Notes under the pieces: generated by a model
What the model was told of the DNA's origin: nothing
What the model saw: only the letters and a program-made list of their open reading frames with translations
Database searches by the model: none
Part shown: one piece after another, positions 24,904 to 34,750 of the stretch
Numbering within the stretch: the first letter of the stretch is position 1
How the letters are laid out: each line of letters starts with the position of its first letter
DNA from: Terrimesophilobacter bigeumensis
GTDB lineage: Bacteria > Actinomycetota > Actinomycetes > Actinomycetales > Microbacteriaceae
NCBI RefSeq assembly: GCF_039537265.1
Contig: NZ_BAABAE010000004.1
Span: forward strand, 124,001 to 188,000
DNA: 64,000 nt
Direction of reading: 5' to 3'
Position numbers and translations under genes: made by a program

Positions 24904-26129
24904 GCCTGCCCTCCCAATCGGGTGAGGAGTTCTGCGTACACTCTCTCAGTGTTGCGGCCGTCACGGTACTCGTGGTGGGTTGCGGCGAGGTGAACGGCGT
25001 GCCCGGCGAGCCGGTCGAGTGCGACCGGGTCTACGAGGAGGGCGAGCAGCCCGGCCCAGGTGGCGACCTCGTTGCCGCCACTGAACTCGCGATACGGCTC
25101 GTAGAGCCCGCGCGTGGCCGCGTAGTTTTCGGCGTCCGGCGCGAGGAAGGCGGTCGGGCGGCCGAGCAGCGCGAAGTCGAACGCGATCGACGAGTAGTCG
25201 GTCACGAGCACGTCGACGGCGGAGAGCACAGGGTTGATGTCGTTCTGCACGTCGGCGGACAGCATCCGGATGCGGGAGGAGACCGCCGCCCCGGTGCGAT
25301 AGTCGCCGACCCCGTGCGGATGCGGTCGCAGCACGAGCACGCTGTCGTTCGCCTCGAGGAACGCGGCGATCGCCTCCCACTCCGCCGCGGTCGGGACGAC
25401 CGGGTCGGCGTCGCCGTCTCGCCAGGTCGGGGCGAAGAGGATGATCCGCGCACTGCCGTAGTCGCCGATGCCGTCGGCGAGCAGCGCGCGCGTCGGGCCC
25501 GACGGCTCGAGCACGACGTCGTCGCGCGGGTCGCCGGTCACGACCACTCGCTCGGCCGGGAGCCCGAAGGCGCTGCGCAGCCGCACCGCGGAGACTTCCG
25601 AGGCGGCCGGGACGAGCCCGAGACGCGCGGTGTTCTTCCGGTAGAGCGCACGCAGCATCCGGGCGGGGAGCGCGCCGCGGAAGGTTGCGGGGGAGTCGAG
25701 CTGGATTCTCTTGAGGGGGATGCCGTGCCAGAGCTGCACGATGAACGCGCCGTGCGTTCCGAAGCGGTTGGCGTCGCCGAGGCCGTGCGTGACGACGATG
25801 ACGCGGGCGCGCAGCGTCATCCGGAAGCCTCGCCAGCCGGACCGCAGTACCGCCGTCAGCCCGAGCTCGCCCGCCCGCACCAGTTCATCGCGGTCGCGCG
25901 CGAGCCAGACGAGTCGCAGGGCTGGGTCGGCCGCGCGCGCGTGCCGATACAACGCGAGCGCGCCCTCTCCGATGCCTGAGCCGCATGCGAACACCCAGAG
26001 TGCGTCACGACGCCGCACGAATACGCTCGCCAGGCGCCCGAAAGCGTAGAGCGGCAGTGAGAGAAGCGTCGTCGCGTTCCCTCTGGCGAAGGTGAAGCTG
26101 GGCACCGGGCGGTCGCGCTCTTTCGTCAT
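24900..26129 (-). CDS. CDP-glycerol glycerophosphotransferase-family protein (TagF/TagB-like)
   Basis: A 409-residue family member with VQLWHGIPLKRIQLD, ILFAPTWRDGD, LRPHPHGVGDY and VTDYSSIAFDFALLGRP, the conserved blocks of TagB/TagF catalytic domains. It lacks the extra N-terminal domain of its partner. The frame extends to 26363, but Met at 26129 (MTKERDRPVP) fits the family and leaves 109 bases for a divergent promoter region shared with the plus-strand paralogue. Confidence 0.9.
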   Translation of the reverse strand: MTKERDRPVPSFTFARGNATTLLSLPLYAFGRLASVFVRRRDALWVFACGSGIGEGALALYRHARAADPALRLVWLARDRDELVRAGELGLTAVLRSGWRGFRMTLRARVIVVTHGLGDANRFGTHGAFIVQLWHGIPLKRIQLDSPATFRGALPARMLRALYRKNTARLGLVPAASEVSAVRLRSAFGLPAERVVVTGDPRDDVVLEPSGPTRALLADGIGDYGSARIILFAPTWRDGDADPVVPTAAEWEAIAAFLEANDSVLVLRPHPHGVGDYRTGAAVSSRIRMLSADVQNDINPVLSAVDVLVTDYSSIAFDFALLGRPTAFLAPDAENYAATRGLYEPYREFSGGNEVATWAGLLALLVDPVALDRLAGHAVHLAATHHEYRDGRNTERVYAELLTRLGGQA

Positions 26130-26238
26130 GGAAGTGTGTCGGGGCGAGCCTAGCAGCGCCGGATGTGCGCAGTATCGGCTGGGTAACGGTCGGTTCTGCC
26201 GCCCGGCCGAGAGCATCCGGTGCTGCTTTAATCGGCTG

Positions 26239-27540
26239 GTGGCCATCCTGACCGATCTCAAGTCCGCTCGGCGCATCGTTCGCAACCTCGTTCGGTCGCG
26301 CAGGACTCGACGTGAGCTCGCCCGGCGGCTTGCCAGTGTGCCCGAACCGGCACTCGACAGCATCCGGATCGCCGTCTATTTCGCGGACACGACGGTCAAT
26401 CTCTACCAGATCCGGCAGTGGTACGCGCCTCTCGCGGAGCTCAATGCGACCTGGCCGGTGGCGATCGTCACGCGCTCGCCTGGTGCGACGCTCGCGATGC
26501 TCGACGAGTCGCCGGTGCCGGTGATCTACCGGCGCAAGGTAGTCGACCTCGAGCAGTTCGTCACCGATCAGGGCCTGCACATCGTGTTCTACGTGAACCA
26601 GAACACCAAGAATTTTCAGATGTTCCGGTACGGGCGCATGTGGCACGTCTTCGTCAACCACGGCGAGAGCGACAAGATGTACATGACGACGAACCAGTTC
26701 AAGGCCTACGACTACAGCTTCATCGCGGGTGAGGCTGCGCGCGAGCGGCTCGGCCGCAAGCTGTGGGGTTTCGACCTGGAGTCGCGCACGTTCATGATCG
26801 GTCGCCCGCAGGCCGACCATTTCGCGGGTGAGCTGCCCTACACCCCGGATGACCGGACGGTCGTGCTCTACGCCCCCACCTGGGAGGGCGACAGGGAGGC
26901 CGCCGCGTACGGTTCGGTCGTATCGCACGGCGTGACCATCGTGAAGGCGCTCCTGGCGACAGGAAAGCACAGGGTCATCTACCGACCGCACCCACGCAGC
27001 GGGATCGTCGACGAGGAGTACAAGCGCGCGAACGAGGCGATCATCTCGGCGATCGCATCGGCGAACGCGCGAGATCGTTCAGCGCATCACATCTACGATG
27101 ACGGCAAATCGCTGGGCTGGCAACTCGCGGCGGCGGATGTCGCCATCACGGATGTCTCGGCTATGGTCTATGACCGTTTGGCGGTGGGCAAGCCGCTCAT
27201 CATCGCGCGCCCGGCGAACCCCAGCGCTGAAGTGGACTCAGAAGGATACCTCGGTGCGGCGGAGTGGCTGGATGCTGCCGACACTGCCGACATCGTCGGT
27301 TTCGTCGAGCGGGTGCGCAATAGTCCCGAGGCTCGCGAGCGGCTTGAGTTCTGGGTCTCGCGTCATTTCGGTGACACGACGGCGGGGGAGGCCACGCGGC
27401 GGTTCCACGCGGCCGTTGAAACGCTCATGGACGAGTGGGATCGGCACGCCGAACTTCATGTCGGCGACCGGCGCGTGCGCGAGTCGGACCCGTTCGACGG
27501 CGAGGACGACGACGAGGACGACCCTTCGAGCGTGGATTGA
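26239..27540 (+). CDS. CDP-glycerol glycerophosphotransferase-family protein, tandem paralogue 1
   Basis: First of two tandem paralogues, both 433 residues. It has the GT-B blocks WHVFVNHGESDKMYM, LYAPTWEGDRE, IYRPHPRSGI and TDVSAMVYDRLAVGKPLI, diverged from the minus-strand TagF proteins (NHGESDK in place of WHG.P.K). The C-terminus is an acidic tail (DGEDDDEDDP). The GTG at 26239 gives an N-terminus aligned with paralogue 2; the reported longer frame from 26092 is antisense to the divergent gene. Likely adds polyol-phosphate units or primes a wall polymer. Confidence 0.87.
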   Translation: MAILTDLKSARRIVRNLVRSRRTRRELARRLASVPEPALDSIRIAVYFADTTVNLYQIRQWYAPLAELNATWPVAIVTRSPGATLAMLDESPVPVIYRRKVVDLEQFVTDQGLHIVFYVNQNTKNFQMFRYGRMWHVFVNHGESDKMYMTTNQFKAYDYSFIAGEAARERLGRKLWGFDLESRTFMIGRPQADHFAGELPYTPDDRTVVLYAPTWEGDREAAAYGSVVSHGVTIVKALLATGKHRVIYRPHPRSGIVDEEYKRANEAIISAIASANARDRSAHHIYDDGKSLGWQLAAADVAITDVSAMVYDRLAVGKPLIIARPANPSAEVDSEGYLGAAEWLDAADTADIVGFVERVRNSPEARERLEFWVSRHFGDTTAGEATRRFHAAVETLMDEWDRHAELHVGDRRVRESDPFDGEDDDEDDPSSVD

Positions 27541-27609
27541 GGTAGTGGTTCCCGAGCCGTTCAGCGTGCTCTCAGCGGTATCCAAACTTCGCTGCCTAGC
27601 CTCGCTCGC

Positions 27610-28911
27610 GTGCCTCTTGCAACTGACTTGCGCACGGCTAAGCGCATCCTTGGCAATGCGTGGCGATCGCGGCGGGCACGAAACCGCCTGGCGTCGGTGC
27701 AGGGTGAGCTGGAGCATCCGGCGCGGGGTTCGGTGAGGATCGTGCTCTACTTCGCCGACCCGAAGGTCAACCTCTACCAGCTGAGGCAGTGGTACCAGCC
27801 GCTCGTCGAGTTATCGAAGACCTGGCCCGTGGTGGTGGTCTCCCGGTCGCCGAGCTCGATGCTGCGGCTGATCGAGGAGAGCCCGCTCCCGGTCGTCTAC
27901 CTGCGCAAGATCGTCGACTTCGAGAATTTCCTCGCCGAGCAGGACATCCGGATCGTGCTCTACGTGAACCAGAATGTCAAGAACTTCCAGTCGATGCGGT
28001 ACGGACGCATGTGGCACGTCTTCATCAACCACGGTGAGAGCGACAAGGCGTATATGGCGAGCAACCAGTACAAGGCCTACGACTATGCCATGGTCGCCGG
28101 CGACGCCGCCCTCGAGCGGCTGAGCCATGCGCTCTGGGACTACGACGTGAGCAAGCGCGCACTCGTCATCGGACGTCCGCAGGCCGACTACTTCACCGGC
28201 GAACTGCCTTACACACCGGATGATCGGGTCACCGTGCTCTACGCGCCGACCTGGGAGGGTGACCGGGGTTCGATGAGCTACGGCTCGGTGCTGACCCACG
28301 GTCTTGCGATCGCGCGCAGCCTCCTCGCCGACTCGCGCTTCCGGCTCATCTATCGCCCGCATCCGAGGAGTGGGGTCACGAACCCCGAGTACCGGCAGGC
28401 CAACGAGCAGATCATCGGCATGATCGCCGCCGCCAACGCGCGGGACTCACGGGCGCAGCATGTCTTCGACGAGAACCCGGCGATCGGCTGGCAGCTGGGG
28501 TCGACGGATGTCGCGATCACCGACATCTCAGCGATGGTCTACGACCGGCTGGCGACCGGGAAGCCGCTCATCGTCACCAGGCCGTCATCGCCCGAAGCCC
28601 AGGTGGAGACGGACGGCTACCTCGGTTCGGCGGAGTGGCTGGACGCGGACGCCGCCCCGGATGTCATCGCTCAGGTCGAGCGCGTGCGCGGCGACGCGGA
28701 GGCGCTCGAGCGGCTGCAGCACTGGGTGAAGTACCACTTCGGCGACACGACTCCCGGGGCGGCGACAGGGCGGTTCCATGGTGCCGTCCAGCACCTCATG
28801 GGGGAATGGGAGCAGCACGCGGCGATCCACCTCGCCGACAAGCGGGTCGGTCAGTTCGATGTGCTGGACGGCGACGAGGACGACGAGGACGAGGCGCCCG
28901 GCGCCGACTGA
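27610..28911 (+). CDS. CDP-glycerol glycerophosphotransferase-family protein, tandem paralogue 2
   Basis: Second tandem copy, 433 residues, starting at GTG. Conserved blocks match paralogue 1 almost one for one: WHVFINHGESDKAYM, LYAPTWEGDRG, IYRPHPRSGV, TDISAMVYDRLATGKPLI, and an acidic C-terminal tail (DGDEDDEDEAP). The two genes are 69 bases apart. The last 61 bases overlap the 3' end of the convergent gene at 28851-29702, so both reading frames are used in the tail. Confidence 0.88.
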   Translation: MPLATDLRTAKRILGNAWRSRRARNRLASVQGELEHPARGSVRIVLYFADPKVNLYQLRQWYQPLVELSKTWPVVVVSRSPSSMLRLIEESPLPVVYLRKIVDFENFLAEQDIRIVLYVNQNVKNFQSMRYGRMWHVFINHGESDKAYMASNQYKAYDYAMVAGDAALERLSHALWDYDVSKRALVIGRPQADYFTGELPYTPDDRVTVLYAPTWEGDRGSMSYGSVLTHGLAIARSLLADSRFRLIYRPHPRSGVTNPEYRQANEQIIGMIAAANARDSRAQHVFDENPAIGWQLGSTDVAITDISAMVYDRLATGKPLIVTRPSSPEAQVETDGYLGSAEWLDADAAPDVIAQVERVRGDAEALERLQHWVKYHFGDTTPGAATGRFHGAVQHLMGEWEQHAAIHLADKRVGQFDVLDGDEDDEDEAPGAD

Positions 28912-29702
28912 TCGGCGTCCCGCCGGTCAGCCGGCGATCGTCGCGAAGGACGCACCGTGATGACCCGCGCCCTTCGGGGCCGCGGTTCCAGCTCGGCCGG
29001 GAAGGCATCCGGGACGGGCCCGAACGCGACCCGCGAACTCGTGACGACCTTGCGTCCGAGCAGGTGGTTGGCGGTTCCGCCGACGACGGCGCCGATGCCG
29101 AAGGGCAGGATGCGGCCGACGGCGCCGGTCGTCGTGTTGCGGGCGAAACGGCGCAGGAAGGCTTTCCGCATCCGGTCGGCGATCTGCCCGACGAAGGCCT
29201 GCGGAACGTTCCTGCCGATGACATCGCCCCAGAACCTGGTCTGGGGCACCCCTGTGCCGGTGGCCTGCGCGGCGAGGTTTCGCACGAGGTCGGCGCCGGA
29301 GGTTCCGAGCATCATGGCCATGACGATCGTGCGGGCGCGATCCGGGTCGGTGACGGCGATGCCGTGCACTTCAGTGACCGATTGCGCGAAGAGCGCGGTC
29401 GTCTCGAGGAAGCCCGCGGTTTCGACGCCGGTGAGCACGAGGCTCACGCCCGTGCCGACCCCTGGCACGACCGCGACGGCACCGACCCCGGCCCCGCCGG
29501 TCGTGACGGCGGTGAGGTAGCGTCGTTCGAGGATCTGGATGACGCGCGCCGGGGAGGCATCCGGATGCCGCCGGCGGATGCCACGGATGTGCGCGAGCAC
29601 GACGAACCGCTGGGTCGTGAGCAGCCGGTCGAAGCCTTTGACGGCCATCGGATGCTGCGCCGCCTGGGCGGGATCGATGCGGGCGGGTTCGATCGCCTTC
29701 AC
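28851..29702 (-). CDS. Conserved actinobacterial protein, EcsC-like, unknown function
   Basis: A 283-residue protein with central Gly/Ala/Val-rich hydrophobic segments (about 75-115 and near IGAVVGGTANHLLGR) that could be membrane-associated. The general layout suggests an EcsC-type family, but I am not certain. The GTG at 29702 has GAGAGG seven bases upstream. The C-terminus is a run of serines, because it is the complement of the Asp/Glu tail of the convergent transferase gene. It is downstream of the restriction gene on the same strand. Confidence 0.7.
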   Translation of the reverse strand: MKAIEPARIDPAQAAQHPMAVKGFDRLLTTQRFVVLAHIRGIRRRHPDASPARVIQILERRYLTAVTTGGAGVGAVAVVPGVGTGVSLVLTGVETAGFLETTALFAQSVTEVHGIAVTDPDRARTIVMAMMLGTSGADLVRNLAAQATGTGVPQTRFWGDVIGRNVPQAFVGQIADRMRKAFLRRFARNTTTGAVGRILPFGIGAVVGGTANHLLGRKVVTSSRVAFGPVPDAFPAELEPRPRRARVITVRPSRRSPADRRDADQSAPGASSSSSSSPSSTSN

Positions 29703-29796
29703 GCTGCCGCCTCTCGTCCGGGAGACCAATCATATGCGGTGCCTGTATCCGCTCCCTGAGGAGCCGCTGCGGGTGGTGGCCCGTGGTCCCAATCTT

Positions 29797-32733
29797 TTAG
29801 AACATCGTCGGCTGTGCCGCAGACTCCGTGTGGGCGATACGTGCCTGAGCGAGAAGCTCAGATGCTCGAGCGCCCTTGTCCCGCCAGGACTTCACTGTCT
29901 CCTCCCCGAGTAGCACGTAATACCAGTCACGTTCACTACGGAGATCTGGAGCGAGTTCGTTGATCTGGTCAACCCACGCGAGAGCAGCTCGCTTCTTGCG
30001 CTTGACGTTCTCGTCGCTGATTGCGGACTGCGCCTTGGTCTCGACGATATAGATCGCGTTCTCCGTTCGCACGAGGAAGTCGGGCGAGTACTGGGCCGGC
30101 ATTCCATCGGCTTTGAGATACGGCCGACGCAGGAACAGGTGGGCGTATTCGTCGATCTTTATGAGCGCCTCCACCTTGCTGTCGATATCTGCCCACTCGA
30201 TGAAGAGGCGCTCGAGGCCGCCCGATCGGGCTGCAACCCGAAGCTTGGGGAAAATGCATTTCGTAACCTCGACCGCTGTGCTGGCCCGCACCTTGATCGA
30301 AGTCACCTCCGACGTGCTCCGCGTTTCGACGACAGCGTCGCTGACCTGTAGGGATTCCTGTGCCTCTACCAGTGCCGTTGAGAACGTGCCAGCGATCTCC
30401 GCCGAGACATCTCCGACCAGAAGTACGCGCCAGTTCTCATCCTCGAAGGGGTCGAATACCTGGCCGAACAGCCGCTTGCGGATGTAGCGATCGATCCAGC
30501 CGGCGATGATCGCCTTATGCGTCTGCATGATCGGATACTTCGACATGCTGTTGTATTGCTGCTGGGTCGCGACGAACGTGCGACCGATGGCCTCGGTGAT
30601 TCTCGTCGTGATGCGCGAGAGGTAGTCGTTGTACCCCGTTGCTGTCATGACACCACCGTCGACGCGGTAGTCGCCGTATTGAGTTCCGGTCTGCAAGTCA
30701 TTGGACGAGAATCGTTCGCCGCTTCCGATCGTCGGCAGCAGGTCTGCGAGAGGGAATTTGCTTACCGGGAGTGTGAGCGGGTCGATACTCGGGCTCTTGA
30801 GCTCGTCCTCCGCGTCGCGAAGGACGATAGGGATCTCGAAGTCGTACTCCGGCCATCCATCTCGCAACGGCACGACTTCGATGTCTCCAGTGGGGGAGGT
30901 GCTATCGCTGTCCCCATCGACGACAACTGCATAGCCTCCATCGAGGAGTTCCTTGTAGAAGGCCTCGAAGGCGGGATGTTCGACAATGAAGAGCACGTCG
31001 AAGAAGCTATTCGGCTCCTTATGGGCCCGGATGAGTTCGCGGGTCTCCCGCTTCTGGTCCTCGATCGCCTCGTCCCCGCGCCACATGAGCCTTAGGCCAC
31101 GGCCGATTGTCTGCTCGAGCAGGATTCCCGACTGGCTCGACCTTAGGGGCACGATGACGCAGATGTTGTTGACGTCGAAACCTTCACGCAGCATGAGCAC
31201 GCTGACGATCACTTTCGGTGCGACGCGATGATCGATGTCGAATAGCTTTTCGCGAACGGGTTCCCACTCCTTGAGCCCGAGGTCGGCCTTGCGGCCGCTG
31301 TCGACCTGGAGAACGTCATCCTCGCTGAGACCGCACTCCATAAGGAACTCGATGACGAAAGGGGACACCTTGGTGTCCTCGGTCATGATCAGGAGTTTTG
31401 GATGCTTTGACGGGTCGGTCTCCTCGAAACTTCGCTCGAGAATCTGCAGCTTCTTGAGCCCCGCACGGATCATCGTGCGCTGACCCTCGGAGAGTCCGAT
31501 GATGACATTGTTCTCGTCGCGGTCGACACTGAAGTCGAGCGGCAAAGTCGCGACCTCTTTACGCTTGTCGAGCGTGAGGGCCTTGACGAGCCCCTGCTGC
31601 ATCGCGGCGAAGAGCGGAAAGTCGGTCACGATGTGCGGGAAGTACTTCTTGCCCTTCTTTGCTCCGGTGCCTGTCTCGTTGTAGGGAGTCGCAGAGAAGT
31701 CGAATTGCACGAACCGGCGACCCTTGGGCTCGGCGATCGCGCTCAGGCTTTTCTGCCATTCGACCTCGGTCTGCTCCTCGCCCTTCTTGAGGCTGTGGAT
31801 GTGGTGGGCTTCGTCGTTGAAGACGACCAAGTCCGGCAGGTCGATAAGCGATTGCAGGGGACCACCACGCAGGTAACGGCGGTCGAGAACGTCGAGGGAG
31901 TTGCCGGATGCTGTCCCCGGCGTGAGCGGGAAGAAACTGTTGATCGCCTCCGCAGCATCAATGTCGGCGCCGGGCGCCTCCACATCGTCTTCCTCTTCAT
32001 CGACGAAATCCGGGTCCTCCGCACCGGTCAGCAGATGCCAGTTGGTGATGGCGACCATACCGCCGCCGGTAACTTTGCTGCCGATCTCCTTCTTCGTCAC
32101 CACCGAGGATTGCAGGAAGGCGAAGAGCGATTTCTCATACGTCGGTGGGACGAAGAGCTCGCGTTGCGCGTAGATGTCGCTAGTCGCGAACTCGCGATTG
32201 CCGTTGACGAGCTTGCCCTGGAAGGAGTCGAGCAACCGGTCGTAGACGATGAGCCCGGGTGCGACTATGAGGAAGTTGCTGCTAAAGCGCTCATCGGCGG
32301 GGTTAGCTCGATTGTTGAGATGCTGCCAGATGAGCAAGGCGTTGAGCACCCAGGTCTTGCCGGTACCGGTCGCCATTTTTGCCGCATATTTCGGATGCCC
32401 GTGCCGTTCTGCTGAGACCTCACCGAGAATGCCGTCACCAAGCAGAGCTTCTGGAGCCACCTTCTCGTACAGGTCCAGGACGGAGGTTGTGCCGAGCACT
32501 TCGTGGGCGTAGACGATCGCGAGGATGGCGTCGCGCTGGCCGGAATGGAAGTTGGCCTGCCGGATGGTCCGATAGTCCTCTTGGAACCACCATCGCAGCA
32601 ACTCCGCTGTAGTGGGAGTGACCTGTCCGATGAAATCGTTCGGCACTCCTGCCTCGATGGCGAGCCGGTCGTCGTTGATCCTGAGGAAGAGGCCATCAGC
32701 GAGTGGAAAAGTTTCGGTGGTGAGTACGCTCAT
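29797..32733 (-). CDS. Type III restriction enzyme, Res subunit (helicase-nuclease)
   Basis: Restriction subunit that, with Mod, translocates on or senses DNA in an ATP-dependent way and cuts near unmethylated sites. The 978-residue protein has Walker A ATGTGKT (121-127), DEAH box (307-310), motif III SATP (347-350), motif VI QTIGRGLR, and a C-terminal PD-(D/E)XK nuclease with Asp885 (SPDFLV) and Glu898-Thr-Lys900 (VETKAQ). Length matches EcoP1I/EcoP15I Res. Its ATG overlaps the mod stop. Base composition is lower in GC than the neighbours, suggesting transfer. Confidence 0.95.
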   Translation of the reverse strand: MSVLTTETFPLADGLFLRINDDRLAIEAGVPNDFIGQVTPTTAELLRWWFQEDYRTIRQANFHSGQRDAILAIVYAHEVLGTTSVLDLYEKVAPEALLGDGILGEVSAERHGHPKYAAKMATGTGKTWVLNALLIWQHLNNRANPADERFSSNFLIVAPGLIVYDRLLDSFQGKLVNGNREFATSDIYAQRELFVPPTYEKSLFAFLQSSVVTKKEIGSKVTGGGMVAITNWHLLTGAEDPDFVDEEEDDVEAPGADIDAAEAINSFFPLTPGTASGNSLDVLDRRYLRGGPLQSLIDLPDLVVFNDEAHHIHSLKKGEEQTEVEWQKSLSAIAEPKGRRFVQFDFSATPYNETGTGAKKGKKYFPHIVTDFPLFAAMQQGLVKALTLDKRKEVATLPLDFSVDRDENNVIIGLSEGQRTMIRAGLKKLQILERSFEETDPSKHPKLLIMTEDTKVSPFVIEFLMECGLSEDDVLQVDSGRKADLGLKEWEPVREKLFDIDHRVAPKVIVSVLMLREGFDVNNICVIVPLRSSQSGILLEQTIGRGLRLMWRGDEAIEDQKRETRELIRAHKEPNSFFDVLFIVEHPAFEAFYKELLDGGYAVVVDGDSDSTSPTGDIEVVPLRDGWPEYDFEIPIVLRDAEDELKSPSIDPLTLPVSKFPLADLLPTIGSGERFSSNDLQTGTQYGDYRVDGGVMTATGYNDYLSRITTRITEAIGRTFVATQQQYNSMSKYPIMQTHKAIIAGWIDRYIRKRLFGQVFDPFEDENWRVLLVGDVSAEIAGTFSTALVEAQESLQVSDAVVETRSTSEVTSIKVRASTAVEVTKCIFPKLRVAARSGGLERLFIEWADIDSKVEALIKIDEYAHLFLRRPYLKADGMPAQYSPDFLVRTENAIYIVETKAQSAISDENVKRKKRAALAWVDQINELAPDLRSERDWYYVLLGEETVKSWRDKGARASELLAQARIAHTESAAQPTMF

Positions 32734-34637
32734 CTTGCAACCTCGCCGATGTCCATAACGACCTCAGACTCGAACCCAAAGACATCGACCGCGCGAATGC
32801 AGAACTTTCGGGTGCCCGCCTTCTTTGGCGTGGTGACCGTGGCAGTGGTCACGACTCGCAGAGGGTCGTCATCGTTCGCGGTATTGCCGCGGTAGTCCTG
32901 CCAGGTCGAGCGGAATAGTTCGCCATCGTAATCGGGGTCGATTGCCCAGTATTCGATCAGAGCGAGGGGCTCCCGGTTCATGACCTCGAGAACCTTGTCG
33001 CGATCCTCGGGTTTGAGGCTGATTGCTTCCGGGGAGAGGAGAACGTAATTGTCGAGTCTGACAGTGATCTCATCAGACCCTTCTCCTGGATAAATGCCGA
33101 CGAGGCTCGCTTCCAGATATTGGAGCGTGGAGAACTTGATCGATCCGGCGAGTTTCTCTTTTCCCTTCTTCTTGAGCCGATCGATGAGGTCGGGTGGGAT
33201 GACGCGGACCTCAAGCCGATCGTCGTTGAGGTCGGCGATCTGCTGCCCGATCCCTGCCGGGAAGTTCCAGCCGAGCACAATGACTTTTGCGAATCCGCCC
33301 ATCTTCGTGTCACGGAAGGACTGCGCCTTGCGCAGGGTTGTCAAAGTCGTCAGCTTGGATGGACTGTCGGCGAGCACGAGCGTCTTGTCCTCGGGTAAAC
33401 GGCCGAGCGAGCCGTTGACGTTCTCCTCGGGCGGGAGTGGTAGCGCGCCATATAGGCCCAGGATCGTCTGGGCGAGTTCGCCGACGCGGAACTTGCGACC
33501 GAACACACTCCGCGCCTGCTCGACCTGATAGTCACCGATCTCTTGATAGAGGAATGGTTTGGCATCCTGGTCGATCAGGCGCTTGCGGGTGATCATGATG
33601 GCTGGTTTACCGAGATCAGCTGCAACCCAGCGGCGACCAAGCCTCTCTGCCACTGCGCAGGTTGTCCCTGAGCCGACGAAGAAGTCGGCTACAAGCATCT
33701 CGGGTGACGTGTACGACTTGATTATCCGCTCAAGGAGAGCGACTGGTTTTTGAGTTGCGTAGTTGACGCGTTCCTTGGATTGAGAATTCTCGTAAGGAAT
33801 GTCCCAAACATCGTTGGGAATCATGCCGGACTCGGGATAGTAGACTCTCCACTTTCCGGCATCAAAGCGCTTCCGGCATCGACGGCCCTGATCATCAAAG
33901 TCACGAAAATGGGATTCGATGTACTCCTGACTGTAGGGAACTCGCGCATCCGTTTCGTTGAAGAACCTGTCTTCCGACTTGCTATAGACGAAGAGTGTGT
34001 CGTGCTTCTGCGCGAAGCGGTCCGTCGGCCGGCCGAGCGTTGAATAATGCCAAATGACCTCATTCGTTAGTCGCGGTCGACCGAAAACTTCGTCGAGAAC
34101 CATTTTCACGTAGTGACCAACATGCCAGTCGATGTGGATACAAATGGAGCCTGATCCGGCTAGCAGTTCGCGGAGGAGAATTAGTCGGGGGACGATCATG
34201 CGCAAATATGAGGCTGTGCCTTCGGCCCACGTATCCGAGTACGCGAACTGCTCCATGGCGGTGGGGCGTTGTTCGACATCAACATCCGGGAGAGTGATAG
34301 AGGTCCGGTAGTCGGCCTTCGAGTCGAACGGCGGATCTATGTAGATGAGGTCGATTTTGCCGCGCATGCTCGGTGTGTCCTCGTCACCCGCGAGCAGCGC
34401 GGCCATAGCAAGTAAATTGTCGCCGTAGATGAGCCGGTTGGGAGAGTCAGAGCCCGCAGTATCTTCCAGTTCGAGTGACTTCACGTCCAATTCGGAGGTG
34501 CTCCGATTGGGGACGACGAACTCGCGAGTCTGCAGTGATACGCGCTGCTCTCCTTCAAGTTGCTCCAAAATCTGCGCCGCCTGGCGCTTACCTTCGGCGA
34601 CGATCTTCGGCAACTGCTCAAGCAGGGACTTGCTCAT
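32730..34637 (-). CDS. Type III restriction system adenine methyltransferase, Mod subunit
   Basis: Recognition and N6-adenine methylation subunit. The 635-residue protein shows the beta-class motif order: catalytic DPPF (101-104) before the target-recognition region (about 190-290), then SAM-binding FFVGSGTT (319-326), preceded by the conserved NYATQKPVALLERII. Length and layout match EcoP-type Mod. The C-terminal 250 residues carry no motif I recognise. The intact motifs in both subunits indicate an active system; the recognition sequence is not predictable from sequence alone. Confidence 0.95.
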   Translation of the reverse strand: MSKSLLEQLPKIVAEGKRQAAQILEQLEGEQRVSLQTREFVVPNRSTSELDVKSLELEDTAGSDSPNRLIYGDNLLAMAALLAGDEDTPSMRGKIDLIYIDPPFDSKADYRTSITLPDVDVEQRPTAMEQFAYSDTWAEGTASYLRMIVPRLILLRELLAGSGSICIHIDWHVGHYVKMVLDEVFGRPRLTNEVIWHYSTLGRPTDRFAQKHDTLFVYSKSEDRFFNETDARVPYSQEYIESHFRDFDDQGRRCRKRFDAGKWRVYYPESGMIPNDVWDIPYENSQSKERVNYATQKPVALLERIIKSYTSPEMLVADFFVGSGTTCAVAERLGRRWVAADLGKPAIMITRKRLIDQDAKPFLYQEIGDYQVEQARSVFGRKFRVGELAQTILGLYGALPLPPEENVNGSLGRLPEDKTLVLADSPSKLTTLTTLRKAQSFRDTKMGGFAKVIVLGWNFPAGIGQQIADLNDDRLEVRVIPPDLIDRLKKKGKEKLAGSIKFSTLQYLEASLVGIYPGEGSDEITVRLDNYVLLSPEAISLKPEDRDKVLEVMNREPLALIEYWAIDPDYDGELFRSTWQDYRGNTANDDDPLRVVTTATVTTPKKAGTRKFCIRAVDVFGFESEVVMDIGEVAR

Positions 34638-34750
34638 TCGGGCGATTCCTCACGATTAGTGGCCACAAACATTGCTTTTCTCTATAAGGCATAAAAACAT
34701 GAGGTTCTGACACTGTGGATACTATCGCCCGGGGCGCGTAGTCATGAGTG

